Position numbers and translations under genes: made by a program. Below the pieces are notes generated by a model. It had not been told where the DNA came from, made no database searches, and saw only the letters and a program-made list of their open reading frames with translations. A stretch of DNA of 64,000 bases from Epiperipatus broadwayi. Lineage: Eukaryota > Onychophora > Udeonychophora > Euonychophora > Peripatidae. Shown here one piece after another: positions 42,579 through 57,232 of this stretch. The stretch covers positions 64,001-128,000 of the forward strand of contig JAQFVV010013394.1 of assembly GCA_028023455.1 (NCBI GenBank), given 5' to 3'. Position 1 is the first letter of the stretch, and each line of letters opens with the position of its first letter.

Positions 42579-42760
42579 AAATAAAAGTTTTTTATTTGTA
42601 TTTTTACACATATATTAACAATTTACATGTAAATAGTTTAATGTGCCTAAAATATGTATAATGTTTGAGCCCATACATTTATAAAATGTTTAAATTAATC
42701 TAAATAAATTATTTTCTTGATTTTTTTTCTAAATACCCTTTTGACCTTGAACACAATGTT

Positions 42761-43740
42761 TTAATTCTTCTCTATGGCTTATAATTATTATAAAAATCCA
42801 TATCATAGTATTATATCCTTACCATGATATTTCAATATAATCATTGCACTGTTAAATGCAATAGTATGTTGAATACTATCACCTCCATAACCAAATCTGT
42901 TTTTCTATCTTAAAAAAAAAACAATTAATTGATTGATGCTCACTTTTTGTGCTGAATTTATTAAAAAAATTACAATCTTAAAATACATATTTTATGTTAT
43001 TCAAAATATGCAATTATGCTGTATCTTCATTTGGTTGTATACATGCCCATTTCCATTTAACATTTTTGTCAAAAAAATATTTTTGCATATTTGACAAGAC
43101 TGTCTTCTTCATTTTTATTGTCATAATCAAATTTCTCTACAATACATTCATCCTTTAATTGTTTACAAATTCTAATATTAAAGTGAATCATGACAATTTT
43201 AAAAGGTTGTTTGGTTTCATCAAAAACCTTTTGTATATCCATATATAAATCATTCACTTCTTCACCAGAATAAAAACTTTGTCATGATATAAAACTGATT
43301 TATCTGAATTTTATATCTGTTATTAAGTTGAATAACTAATATTGTCAATCTGTCCATTACACCAATAATGTTGACAATGTTGTTCCTAATGTTGTTGTTA
43401 TTTTTTTCTTATTATTTATAATGAATTTTAATTTGTATTTGTAAAATTTGTGACATTGTAATAGAGTGCTTGTCCACTTATTAAATCAACTGTCTCTTGA
43501 ATTTTTCTTCTAACTTCACAAAGTGCAATAATATCTTGCATTTAAGCTTGCATTTAAGTGATTACTAGATGGAGCTTACCATTATCTATAATCAAACTTT
43601 ATTTTATAAATACCAAAAAAGAAAAAAAAAATCAAAATCTAATTTTTGGAGACCCAGCGCTCCACTAAGATGAGCCATAAGCTCAAAACAAATTGGTCTG
43701 AATATGGGGACTCACAATAGAGATTTTGAATTCTTTCTCT
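42761..43740 (-). mobile_element. RTE LINE fragment, endonuclease part
   Basis: The minus-strand frame at 43,257-43,069 reads LYMDIQKVFDETKQPFKIVM, then KQLKDECIVEKFDYDNKNEE and LVKYAKIFF. This lines up with the endonuclease of the RTE at 4.0-4.3 kb (FYMDVQKTFDQRKHFKIVM, KEMKDESNVCNFSYGNRNE, LVEFAEKEKL). Nucleotide similarity extends on both sides (for example the ttcatttg.tgcatgccca stretch near 43,030). Catalytic positions are decayed. The RT part is absent. Confidence 0.78.
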
Positions 43741-43782
43741 TTTGGCACTTATAAAATAAAGCTTGATTAGAGCTGTTGGTAA

Positions 43783-43790
43783 GCTCCATC

Positions 43791-43872
<82 letters not shown>
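43783..43872. repeat. (TC)n/(TA)n microsatellite
   Basis: TC repeats at about 43,785-43,827, then TA repeats to about 43,872, ending at the 3' end of PLE family A copy 2. Confidence 0.97.
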
Positions 43873-43877
<5 letters not shown>

Positions 43878-44520
43878 CGATGTCTGTATTTTTTCAAAGT
43901 AATATACATAATTATATAATTGATTATTTATAAATACATAAAAAATTATCCACTTAGGAACTTTTTTGATTACCCTAGTAATCTTTGTCAACTAACACAT
44001 TGAAAGGCTAACCTTCTCACAATTCCATGATCTTAACATTTTCTGCCTGTCTGTTAATTAAGTTATGTTTGTAATTGTATATTAGCATAGCTTCCTTTAT
44101 TGTTATTTTTTCTCATTTTTGCAATATATTTACATTATTAAAATTGAAGTCAAAACCATAAATACATGACTTATTATGGTCGTAAAAAACAGATGCTGAA
44201 ATATTATTATCTACTTTACAATTTGTTTTGATTTCTGAACATGTTTTAATAACAACACATGCTCTTTATATCTTTTTTCAAACTTACATCTCAATTCACC
44301 TATATGTCCACTGCCACACTTAAATATCCATTTATAAATGAAATGGTGACATTTATTGCAAATATACACTTGACTTTACTAATCTGAATATCTTTGTCCA
44401 AATCTAAATGAGTGTATAAAATAGATGTCATTGGATTTTTTTTCTTAATTAATGTAGCACTATTCAAAAGATATGAAAGTATTATTTCCACCTTTTAAAA
44501 ATATTTTAATTTTTATATAA
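43873..44520 (-). mobile_element. PLE family A, copy 2 (GIY-YIG end)
   Basis: The minus strand matches 14,680-15,298 along its length: the 3' end attcgatgtctgta (43,874), the coding tail with HNLINRQAENVKIMEL-type sequence near 44,030-44,080, and the GIY-YIG centre near 44,300 (WIFKCGSGHIGELRCKF, YIG changed to HIG). Frameshifts break it. It is truncated within the RT or linker. Confidence 0.82.
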
Positions 44521-45061
44521 GATAATGTGCATGGATTTATGTCATTATGATACCTTTGTTTAGGTCCATTTGCTGCATTGAGGACATCATAAAAATATAG
44601 ACCACACTTCAGCAAATGATTGTATTTATATATTTATTTTGTAGTTTTAATCCATTATTTGTTTAAAAGTTATCTTGTTTGTTCTTAAACTTCAAGCCAA
44701 CAAGCAGAAATATCAGTTTCATATTTATCAAATCAAATTACAAACAAAGCCTGATTCATTAAACTATTGAGAAATATGTGCAACATAGCTGCAGAATTAT
44801 TTTTAACTTCAAAACAAATAATGATTTGTGAAAACCAATATTACTTTTATTGTAAGTCTTGAAATATTTACAAAAGGTATTATTGCTAATGTGGGAGATT
44901 ACTATAATAAATGTAAGTATACAACCAATTATTACTGACACAATTGGGGTTAGATGGATAAAAAATATTGTTAAAATATTAAAATTGATGTATAAATGTA
45001 GATGGTTAAATGATAAAAAAAATTGTATTGTAATGTGGCTCAAATTAGGATCAAGATTCTT

Positions 45062-45065
<4 letters not shown>
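44521..45065. other. AT-rich stretch, nothing recognised
   Basis: Overlapping 68- and 94-codon frames on opposite strands (44,759-45,065) have no recognised domain and are probably chance. Confidence 0.5.
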
Positions 45066-45106
<41 letters not shown>

Positions 45107-45107
45107 T

Positions 45108-45146
<39 letters not shown>
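45066..45146. repeat. (TA)n microsatellite with a short central break
   Basis: Two TA runs separated by ttatatattgtt. Confidence 0.95.
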
Positions 45147-45148
<2 letters not shown>

Positions 45149-46045
45149 TGAGAAACAGAAAAAATATATAACACTAGACTAAAATGTCTATAAAATAATT
45201 TAAACTCCCCAACGCCCTACAGCTATACTATTTCAGCATACTTACCCTTTAAACCAACAAAAAAAAGACAGTTTAATGCCTCATTTTTTGGAATGGGTTG
45301 CAAAATTCAAGTTTTTTTTTTTTTTTTTTTGTATAAGGGGATAACTGCGGAGCGTTTAAAATATTTCAATAAATATTTGAAAATTCATAGCATATTTTTT
45401 TAAAACCTAGATTATATAAAGTTTAAATATTAAAATAATTATAATTAAATGTTGGATATTTTGTTTGTTTTTTTTTAAAAAAACTTTTTAGCATAATATA
45501 ATAAATCCCAAATTCACACAAATAATTCGTTAATAACGAAAAACCAAATATCCGTCAAGAAATCCAAGATTGGTTTTTAAAAAGTGCACATATAACTTTA
45601 CTTGATTCAATATTTAGATGGTCATATTTACCTCTAGATTTTCTTATAAAAACTTTCTAAAGTATTAAGTAAATTGTAATTGTAATGAGAAAAGCGTTAG
45701 AAAACTTTGTCTTACGAAAGTACATTTACCTTTTTCAAACAACTACAATTTTATTAAAATCCATAATGGTCTAAGTGATTTCATATAATAGCTAATGTAA
45801 TGTATTTGAAATATATATATATATATATATCGGTGTGTGTGCAATTTGAAAATTGAAATGGTGAGGTATGTAGATAGATAGATAGAAAGATAGATAGGTA
45901 TTTAACTAAATATAAATGTAGATGGTTAGATAGATAAACACATACTGTGATGAATGAATATATGTAGATAATAGATAGATAGGGAATTGATGGTTGGATA
46001 AATATGTGAATATGTAGACTGATAAACATATAAATAGAATAATAA

Positions 46046-46048
<3 letters not shown>
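45147..46048. other. AT-rich stretch with decayed (TAGA)n
   Basis: No gene recognised. TAGA-type tetranucleotides are scattered over about 45,870-46,010, a decayed relative of the array at 7.1-7.6 kb. A T18-type homopolymer lies at about 45,311. Confidence 0.6.

Positions 46049-46133
<85 letters not shown>
46049..46133. repeat. (TA)n microsatellite
   Basis: An uninterrupted TA run directly upstream of the 5'-truncated PLE family A copy 3. Confidence 0.97.
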
Positions 46134-46137
<4 letters not shown>

Positions 46138-46960
46138 TAATGATTAAGCCACTACAAAAAATGGGTTATATAAATTGTAAATCAAAAGTACCAATGAAGC
46201 ATAAGATGGTAAGTTTTAGATCTTTTTTGTTTCAGAATGAAAAATTATTTCATTACCAAAGTGATAAACGTAAAAAATATTGAGATATTTGCCAAGAAAT
46301 TGCTTGACGTTTGTTATAAAATGGAACAAATAAGCAATACTTTATGTCAATTTAAAAAAAAGTTATAATGATTTCAAGGAAATGAAGACTAATAGTAAAC
46401 AATGGATATCTATTCCCTTTATTTCAAATCCATAAGTGATATTTTTTTAAGGATGTATATAAGAATGTGTTTAATGTTTCATTCTACGTTCCAAACAATA
46501 TTAATAAATTAGTCAATAATTCTAAGGATGTCATACCTATCAAGCAGGAAAAAATGTCATATATCAAATTTTTTGTGATTGTATGCTATCACATATAGGT
46601 GAATCTAGGTACAGTATTGAGAAGAGATTAAGGGAGCATGAATTGTTATATAAGTGTGTAAAATGTACAAATAATGGTGATTTAATATCTCCTTCAGTTT
46701 TTTTTTTTGATCATGAAAAAACACGTAAATATAAATTTAAATTTGATTTTGAAAATGTGAAAATTCTTCATGAAGAGAGGAACCATAATAAAAGAAAAAT
46801 TAAGGAGGCATTTTTTATAAATAGAAATAAAATGCATTTAATAAATAGGAAAGCTACTAATATTAAAATACGAGATTAGTGGAATTTGAATTGATGATGT
46901 TTACTTCAGCTTTGTTTTTTTTTTTTAATTTAATGGCAGTTGAGGCTGGTTTAAGAAATT
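46134..46960 (+). mobile_element. PLE family A, copy 3 (5'-truncated)
   Basis: Starts at the (TA)n with [15 protein letters not shown], matching GYISYKLKVPISHKM of the copy at 14.4 kb. The GIY-YIG region spans about 46,555-46,880: VIYQIFCDCMLSHIGESRYS, then RLREHELLYKCVKC, SVFFFDHEK, KRKIKEAFFINRNKMHLIN, ending RKATNIKIRD. The second half is an open frame of 98 codons, but the YIG Tyr is His and upstream frames are broken. Confidence 0.82.
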
Positions 46961-47029
46961 AACCAAAAGTACTTCTATACGTTTAATGATTGTTTATAAT
47001 AGTTTGTTACCATTAAAATTATTATTTTA

Positions 47030-47335
47030 TATATATATCCTCGAATTCACAACTCATCTAGTCTAGACAAAATATAAACTTTAAAACACTACAGATGATT
47101 TCACTACTACCAGCAGACTTCTCAAGTGTAAAGAACTACAATATAATAACATATTTAAAGTAACCATTAACCACAATTCCACTAATTTTCCATACATCCT
47201 TAATGTTAAATGAACTCCTAAATAATTTAATTGCTTCAGAATCATACACTTTTATCAATAAAGATTCTTTAATTCTTCTTTTTATTTTATTTCTCACAAA
47301 GAGGACAACGTTAGCTTTATCAAAACAGAGACACC
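47030..47335 (-). mobile_element. PLE family E tail, left half of a head-to-head pair
   Basis: The minus strand matches the 3' end of the PLE at 55.4-56.5 kb over about 300 bp: the gacttctcaagtgtaaagaactac block, then the end of the GIY-YIG coding region up to the equivalent of its VVFFERNEIKRRIKESLLL region. The frame is decayed. Confidence 0.75.
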
Positions 47336-47480
47336 GGCTAAACTATTAATTTTGATAAAGCTAAGATTGTCTTTTTTGAGAAAAATGAAATCAAAAGAAG
47401 AATTAAAAATATTCTGAAGCAATTAACTTATTTTGAAATTCTTTTAATTAAGCAGTTTTGCGAAGCATCTTATTTGATTA
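47336..47480 (+). mobile_element. PLE family E tail, right half of a head-to-head pair
   Basis: The plus strand reads INFDKAKIVFFEKNEIKRRI, the same GIY-YIG end, then continues with a small internal deletion into tail sequence. It is inverted relative to 47,030-47,335 with no spacer between them. Confidence 0.75.
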
Positions 47481-49969
47481 GTCAAAATGTTTTTTATTTT
47501 TTATTTTAATAAGGACAACGTCAACAGAAATATGGGCTTTTGATACGTCTGGAACGTAGCTTTCTAATGGTGTATTTAAAAAAGAATTCAATAAAAATTG
47601 ATTTTTTATTAATTTTTTTCATAACAGGCACATTTCATTTCTTTTTGATCAATTTTCTAATTTTCACAAAACAATAAAGACAGAAAACGTTTATCGGCCT
47701 CATGAGTTAGACAAAACGAATTAAAAATATACTGATCATTCACAAACAAGACCTTAACGTAATTGCAGAATATGGGTCTTGTAAGTATATAATTTTATTT
47801 TTTGAATAATATTTTTTTTAATTATTTGAAACATGATTTAATTTTGATTAATTTTCATTTGTGTTGGTGTATTTGTATATAAATTCTATAATATTTATTT
47901 GTGCTCATGTTATACATTATATGAATTCATATGTACAGTAATTTTGTGTGTATCTAATCCAAGTTTGAGGCAAACTTATTTTATAAAAATAATGATTCTC
48001 AAAAGATTTAATAATTTATTATTCATATTATATTTACATGATGTGTTTGTGTTTACTCTTGTGTGTTTTATATCAAGTAATGATTCACATACATAGAGCA
48101 CTGCAGTGTAAATATTAAAAACTAATAAACAAATGTGCAGAAATATTGTAGTTAATAAAGCATTCACAAAATTTATCGAGCATAGTACTATGTGAAAATA
48201 TAAACAAATAAAACCAATAAATAGAAATTTCAAATGATATTTGTGTAGTAATAGCCACAATGATTATGCATATACCACATGGAATTGTATAGGCAGGCAA
48301 AGAATCAAATTCTGATTCTTCCATATACCTTGATATGTATGCTGTCGAGTCACTAGTTTTGCCATGTCATTCATTACATTATTTTCAAGTCTATAAATAA
48401 CAAATGACCATATGTGCAAATAAATTATATCTATGTAATACAATAAATATAACAAGATAGCATCATTGGCATGCAGAAAAAATATAAACATCACTGGTGT
48501 GCATAGAGAATATAAACATCACTGATGTACACAAAAATTTAAAAAGAAGAGATGAAACTCATTTTATCAGTGATACAAACAGTTGCCTACAATTTCTAGT
48601 CTTAGATAGACAAGAAGCCAATTGTTATGATGACAAATGCATATCTATCTTCTGGAAATGATTTGCTTGTGTCTTTTATTGGAATGAATCTTTTTCTTAT
48701 AGACACCTTTGACATTTATCAACATTTTGAGTACAAGATAAGAATGAAGAATTCTTATGCAATAATTTTTCGAGATTCTAAAGCTATAGATTATCACATG
48801 TAAGATTTATTGTACGAGTCAAAAATGTATGTCCATCCAATATGATTCAGAAGGTAAGCAAAATTATCCCAAATCCAATCAGACCTGAGATACACAGGTC
48901 AGGAACATATATTTTTTACTCCACGTTTCTTTGTAAAATAATTCATATCTCATATTGATCTCTGGGTAGCTCTTTGAAAACATGATAAGATGAAAATTGT
49001 ATTCTGACAAATAGATAACAGAATCCTGATTTATTGTTTCTTTCACATAAATAATTTATCATTATCTATTGGATTATTAATATTATATCATCTTCCCTTG
49101 CATCTTAATCAGTAAAATCCAAATCCAGTCAACAATGAAATCTACTTTTCTTTAATTTAAACTATACAATTCCAAGATAAAATTTTAAAAAAAAAGATAT
49201 ATGGAATTGATATAGTGATTTTCTTAAAGAGAATATTAAAGGAATGTCTATGATTTCTTCTTACTATGAATGATTCCACAACCTCATAACTGTGTACTCC
49301 CAAAGAGTGTCTATTACTAAAGTACAGTGAAAATAATTCATTCCTGGTTGAAACAAAAGTAGCAATATTTTAAAGCCAATTTCTTAACAATGATCTAAAA
49401 TTACTGAAAAATTTGTAAAAAAAAAAAAAAACATTAGATAATCCAAGAATAATGACAAAAAAAGCATGAAAATATGAAACTTTGCAAGCTGTCTTCATAA
49501 GTTCTGCTTACTATTACTGCAAATTTGGTTAATATAAAATATCTCTGAAAATAATACTGTCACTGCTAACAATATTTCAGTTTTCATATATCAGATATTT
49601 AAATATGCTATTCAAGGAATGAGGAAAAGTATCAATAGATTAAGATTTCTAGCTTCTGTTTTACAATTATCCTCTAATACCCAGCATGACAAATTTTACC
49701 TTGCCCTTGATTGTTGTAAATAGGAACATACACAAATTCAGAAACATACAACCAGAGTTTCAGTAAAATTATAACTTAAACCTGAAGAATTTTAAGCAAC
49801 CTAGTAACTAAATTATAGCAAAACTGCATCAGTCTTAAAATCAAATAAACCCAGAAATGACCCCCAAATCTCTCACCAATATCATTATTATGTAGTTACA
49901 ATAATGTATTTTAACAAATCATGTTAATAAAAATTTTGTCAATAGAAAAAAATTATCTATCTATTTTAA
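47481..49969. other. AT-rich stretch without recognised genes
   Basis: Several short frames on both strands (47,899-48,494) overlap each other and have no recognised domain. A 28-bp motif containing aatataaacatcactg is repeated twice near 48,485-48,525. Confidence 0.5.
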
Positions 49970-50335
49970 ATTAATAAAATATAAATAAATCAAAATATTT
50001 TTTCTTTTTTTAAATTTATCTATCAAATAATAAATTTTAAAATTTATATTTAAATATTTCAATATATATAAATATTTAAAAATAAATAAAATATAATATT
50101 TTTATAAATTTAAAGAAATTAATTTATTTTTAATTTTAAATTATATTTTTTTTTTAAATTTAAATACTATTTTAAAACAAATTTTTTAATAAAAATAATC
50201 ATAAAAAATTTCAAAATAAAATAAAACAAAATACAAAATATATATATAAAAATTATATAAAATAATTCAATAAATATTCAATAATTAAAAAACAATAAAT
50301 AATTTTAATACCACTATATCATTATTTATATTATA
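49970..50335. repeat. Nearly G-free A/T low-complexity block
   Basis: About 365 bp with only a handful of G or C bases, built of interleaved A and T runs. No unit repeat is visible. Confidence 0.8.
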
Positions 50336-50377
50336 CCCCTTTTTCACCCTTCCTTAAGCTGAGAGATATTAGTTGAG

Positions 50378-50620
50378 AAAAATGTCAAACCATCAAACAT
50401 CACATGATCACCATTTTTATGCTTACACAAGCTGTTTTCACAGAGGCAAAACTCTCCATACAGTAGCACCACTCAGTGCAAGTTAGAGTGATCAAGGTAT
50501 GCAGGAAAGATTGTACTCCTCATTGATGAAAGGAACGAGATAAAAACTAATCTGGGGATATTGGATGAGTACACATTTAGATAGAGCTATTGTATGGAGA
50601 GTTTTGCTTCTGAAGGGAAA
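50378..50620. mobile_element. Rz3 pieces in head-to-head orientation
   Basis: 50,385-50,505 matches the Rz3 3' region on the minus strand (catcacatgatcacc, aaaactctccatacagtag). From about 50,510 the sequence is Rz3 on the plus strand, with the hammerhead region and the ctattgtatggagagtttt end. The two orientations meet near 50,507. Confidence 0.65.
50515..50568 (+). ncRNA. Hammerhead relic, Rz3 copy at 50.5 kb
   Basis: TCCTCA, TTGATGA, a disrupted stem II, AAAACTAATC, TGGGGATATTGGAT. C3 and the GAAA box are mutated. Recognisable only by comparison with the other copies, and inactive by inspection. Confidence 0.45.
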
Positions 50621-53348
50621 TGTTTCTATAAACAAATTTTTGTTTCAAAAATTAATACTAAAATTGTTGTCTACATCTATTGATATTTCTTCAATTTATA
50701 ATTCACTTTGTTTGATTCTAAAAGTTTACAATTCTTTTAAATATCAAAATAGTTTCCAATAAAAAAAATCAAGTGATAGTAAATGATAATTTGTAGCAGA
50801 TACACAATTTTATAGAATAATCTTCGACTGGTTTTTATTCTCTCATAATAAAAATTAATATTTACAACTTTAAATTGATTCAAAATATTTCTAAATTTAT
50901 TTAATATATTAATTATGCAAGAATGTCATCTATATTGATAATATTGCTTTAACATTTCAAAATAGATTATCTGTTAAAACAGAAAATTATCGCAATAAGG
51001 AAATGAGGATATTGGAAAACTTTTACAAAGATTTGGGACTTACTTCTCATCCAGTAATGACACTACAATCATTTTTTTAACTAAACAAAGTGCAAAACTT
51101 TACATTCTAAAGACAATCATTTATATTAATAATATAAGATAAATTTTCCCCTTTGCTACCTATATATAATCTTAGATTGTCGTCTATCATATTTTTTCAC
51201 TTAATTAACATTTGATCTAAATTAATTTTTATAAATAAACTCCTTGCTAAGATGGCTGGTAAGAGTTATTATGCAAGTAATTTATAGATAACTTGTGTAG
51301 CACTACCATATTATGTTGGTGATAATTGTACTTCTACTTGAAAATTTCCACATTAAATTTATGAATATTTATTTAGGAATTACTATAAAAAATATAAACT
51401 ATCACACACAAATGTATTCCTTTGCTCTATTAAAAAAATTACCTTATAGAAAATATATAAAAGGCTTTCATGTAAATCAAACATGCTAATACTTCAGAAT
51501 ATAGTTTTTCCATCTAAGATTCATATCAAAACAAAATCTCTTTTTGAATGTTTATCCAACAACCTATATAAATTAAGTATAAACATTGATATGAGGTTAT
51601 AAATCATTTTTTCCTGATATAATTATAAAGCCAACTAGCTTTAAATTTCATATTCCTATGAACAGATTCAAAACAATTCAATATTGTTGTGCTCAGCTGC
51701 TTTATAAATAAATTTTAATAACCACTAATCTACGTAGATGCAAATAAAAAAAAAAAATAAACCACATAGGTAATGACTATTATATCTATGGCTATTCTGG
51801 TAAAAGTTATGGATTTAATAATTCCATTATTTTATCTACCTTCCAGTTATAAGAATAACTACATGGTTCCTTTTAATATTTTGTTAATCATTAAATTTCC
51901 AAAAATAAATATTTTTTGGTTTTATTTTTAGAGAGATCAGAGATTTTAATGCAAGTTGTAATTCTTATTATATTAGTAAAGATGATTATTAATTTATATT
52001 ATTATCTGTAGCTTGGTAAGTTTATTTAATGTTGCATATTCATATCAACGATATTAATTATAAAAATCATAATACAAACTTAAAATTGAGACCACTGAAA
52101 GATTATATGTTAAGAGAATGTGTTATATTGATTTAATTATAAATAAATATTAACTATATTTAAAATGAATACAAACACTGTTCATATTTTTTTTAAATAA
52201 ATTGAAAATTTGAAACCCATATATACGTACATACTTTTAATCACTTAAAATAAATACATAGATCATAATATCTGTTATAATCATCTAATTATATATTAAA
52301 AATAGAGAGTGAATTTTTCTATCTGAATATTTAAATATAATCTGTGTATATACATGGCCATTTAATAAAAGATTATCTATGTTACAGACAAATAGTATGT
52401 GTTAATTTAACTATAGTTATTTTTTATTTACAGTTATTATCATTACAGTATGAACATTGTACTTCGAATGCAGTACAATTATATATATTAAATTAGAAAA
52501 TATTTTTGATCACATTTTCAAATTTCAAATAAACTTTAGTCGACTGACTTACTTGCGAAAAAGAATAATCTTATAAACGTAAAAAAATTCTTTTTAACAT
52601 TTTAAATTCAGTTATCTTATTACAAGTATTTAAAGTTAAATTCTCCAACTTATTTAACAAATATGCCGACGTCAGATCTCTAAATCATTGTTAAAACCTT
52701 AACTGGGAAAACTTTAAACATTAAAAAAGTATATATAAAAATATCAATAATTTTATTTTATAAAGAAAGATATATGTAATATACTCTATTATTTTATAAA
52801 TCAATTATTAAAAAAATCATTTAATATGTGTCGACTGCAGACAAGAAATGATTGAGTGTCATGAAAGAAGTTTAAGATTTTACATAATCAATAATTCAAA
52901 GTTTAAATATTCGTTTGTTAAATATCGAAAATTCTAAGTAGTGGAGTAAATTATTTCTTAAAATCAATAATAAAAATTTCAATTTCTTGCAACATGTAAT
53001 GTAACGCACACATAAACTCAGATGTTGCATAATTCATTAATTTCCACGTTCTGCTTACAGAATTTTCAGTATTTAATAAAACAACGATAATAGGAGTCCC
53101 GAGTTCTTAAATAAATTCTGAGCAACAAAATAAGGAACAGGTTCTATATTTTTTACACTACGCTGTAAAAATGAAACTTAAATATAGGTATTTGAATTAC
53201 GTAAACGTGTTTATCGTCATTGTCTCCAAATAATATTATAATAACAACTATTTTCTCTTTAATAAAAATGCTATTTTTATAAAATATTCGAATTTTTAGT
53301 TATAAAATTCTCAGATAAATGAAGCGACGATTAACATATCATCACACA
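50621..53348. other. AT-rich stretch without recognised genes
   Basis: No frame above background and no repeat family recognised. Confidence 0.5.
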
Positions 53349-53625
53349 AATAGATGTTGGGAGAGTAACAATATCATTACCTATATAGGACATGATACAA
53401 TATCAATATTAATATCTATATAGATGAAACAGTAACAGAATTAAAATTCATATAGATGGTGAGACAGTAACAACATCAACATCCATAGAGATGATGATAA
53501 AAAACAAAATCTTTATCCACATAGATGAAGAGACAGTACCAATATCATCATCAATATAGATGAGGATGAGAATGACAATATTATCATCCAACTAGATGGT
53601 AAGATGGTGACAATATCATCATGCA
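53349..53625. repeat. Minisatellite, about eight 35-bp units
   Basis: Diverged units on the pattern atagatggtgagacagtaac followed by aatatcatcatccat repeat every 33-38 bp. The best-matching units start near 53,351, 53,451 and 53,520. No protein frame runs through them. Confidence 0.75.
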
Positions 53626-54569
<944 letters not shown>

Positions 54570-54903
54570 GCTAAAAAGAAGTTATTAACAAGCTTTGCAA
54601 AATATCCCCAACCCCATAGTATTTTCTGCTACTGGCTTCCTCAGTGAGGTGCTAGGATATTCAAGCATTACATTAAAATACCAGTACAAGCCCAGTACTT
54701 TATTTAATGGATAACTATTAAGTAGAAAATCTGAAATTTTCAGACATTCATGTCTTCCAATCCTGCTAATTTAAATAGCCATATTAGCCATATAGGACTG
54801 AACCAAGTTCAGATACACCATATATTAATAACTTTAGCAATATAAAATTGCCAAAGCTTTAATAGCAAAAATCAAATTACAAAAAATTTAAATCATATAT
54901 CAT
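54570..54903 (-). mobile_element. Rz2 hammerhead repeat, copy b
   Basis: Follows copy a in the same orientation and shares its full block order, with scattered substitutions and small deletions. Its 5' end meets copy c head to head at about 54,904. Confidence 0.75.
54602..54662 (-). ncRNA. Hammerhead motif, Rz2 copy b
   Basis: CTGAGGA, A-GC-CAGTA-GC-A and GAAA are intact and stem I pairs as in copy a. The stem III/cleavage region reads ATACTA instead of a CCTGTC-type sequence, so stem III is not formed cleanly. Probably weak or inactive. Confidence 0.55.
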
Positions 54904-56508
<1,605 letters not shown>

Positions 56509-56520
56509 TATATATATATA

Positions 56521-56676
56521 TAAAATACATATTTTGCGGGTTCATCCGTGTTAAAAACTGTTAATATCAATACACTGACGTTTCGACTTGGTCACACAAG
56601 CCATCCACAGAGTTATAAAAAGGTAGAAAGACGGTTGTAGAGGCGCTACAATCACTGGTTTGAATAAAACATTAAA
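56521..56676. repeat. Left inverted repeat of the GIY-YIG unit (PLE family D)
   Basis: 156 bp, the inverted counterpart of 57,233-57,390 with only about two or three differences (for example acggttgtag against atggttgtag). Ends with the tttgcgggttcatccgtg block outside and aatgttttattcaaacc inside. Such repeats resemble the pseudo-LTRs of PLEs, which may be direct or inverted. The hammerhead-like motif described at 57,299 lies here on the minus strand (about 56,577-56,612). Confidence 0.85.
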
Positions 56677-56704
56677 AATCCCACCAATAGCAAAAATGTT
56701 AAAT

Positions 56705-57202
56705 TTAAGAATGTTTTTTAAAGAAATCTTTCCAAATAGGAGGAAGTTTGCACGTATCATCTCGCTTATTGATACAATCTGGCCTTTTAAGTATCTCAAT
56801 GGCTTCTCTGATTTTGCATTGGTAGAGATTATCACATCTGGATATGACCCTGGTACTAGAAAAATCTATTTTATGACCTGAATCTATAGTATGGAGTGAG
56901 AGTGCTGATGATGATGAGTGTTGTTTAACTGCATTAGCATGCTCATTTCTCCTAACACTGATGCGACGATTACTCATACCTATGTAAGAAGCTTTACAAT
57001 TTTTACATGAGATTTGATAGACACCATGAGATTCAAGAGGGATTGAATCCTTAGGCTTGGTTATTATATTGCTGATCTTTTGATGAGCAGAAAATGCTGT
57101 ATCTATATTATAGCATTTTAATATACGTACGATACTGTCTGTAGTTCCTTTTACATATGGAACACAAATCCTAATAGCTGACTTATCATCTTTTTGTTTC
57201 AT
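56705..57202 (-). CDS. GIY-YIG endonuclease end of a PLE (family D), intact frame
   Basis: A 165-codon frame without stops. It begins in the linker (DDKSAIRICVPYVKGTTD, the conserved region before the endonuclease). The nuclease runs from about residue 60: HGVYQISCKNCKASYIGMSN with a CxxC inside the loop, RRISVRRNEHAN (catalytic Arg region), SALSLHTIDSGHKIDFSST, and CKIREAIEILKRPDCIN with the catalytic Glu. It ends LPPIWKDFFKKHS. All GIY-YIG landmarks are present. No RT sequence precedes it within the unit. The Met used is the first in frame and may not be a real start. Framed on both sides by 156-bp inverted repeats. Most likely a 5'-truncated PLE copy bounded by pseudo-LTRs. Confidence 0.85.
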   Translation of the reverse strand: MKQKDDKSAIRICVPYVKGTTDSIVRILKCYNIDTAFSAHQKISNIITKPKDSIPLESHGVYQISCKNCKASYIGMSNRRISVRRNEHANAVKQHSSSSALSLHTIDSGHKIDFSSTRVISRCDNLYQCKIREAIEILKRPDCINKRDDTCKLPPIWKDFFKKHS

Positions 57203-57232
57203 ATTTTGTCTATTTTGGGCTTGAAATAAGGC

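Noticed and set aside
45781-46029. 82-codon minus-strand frame
   Set aside because: Built from decayed TAGA/TATC repeats.
47899-48494. Cluster of overlapping short frames on both strands
   Set aside because: Mutually overlapping, low-complexity, hydrophobic by AT bias; no recognised domain.
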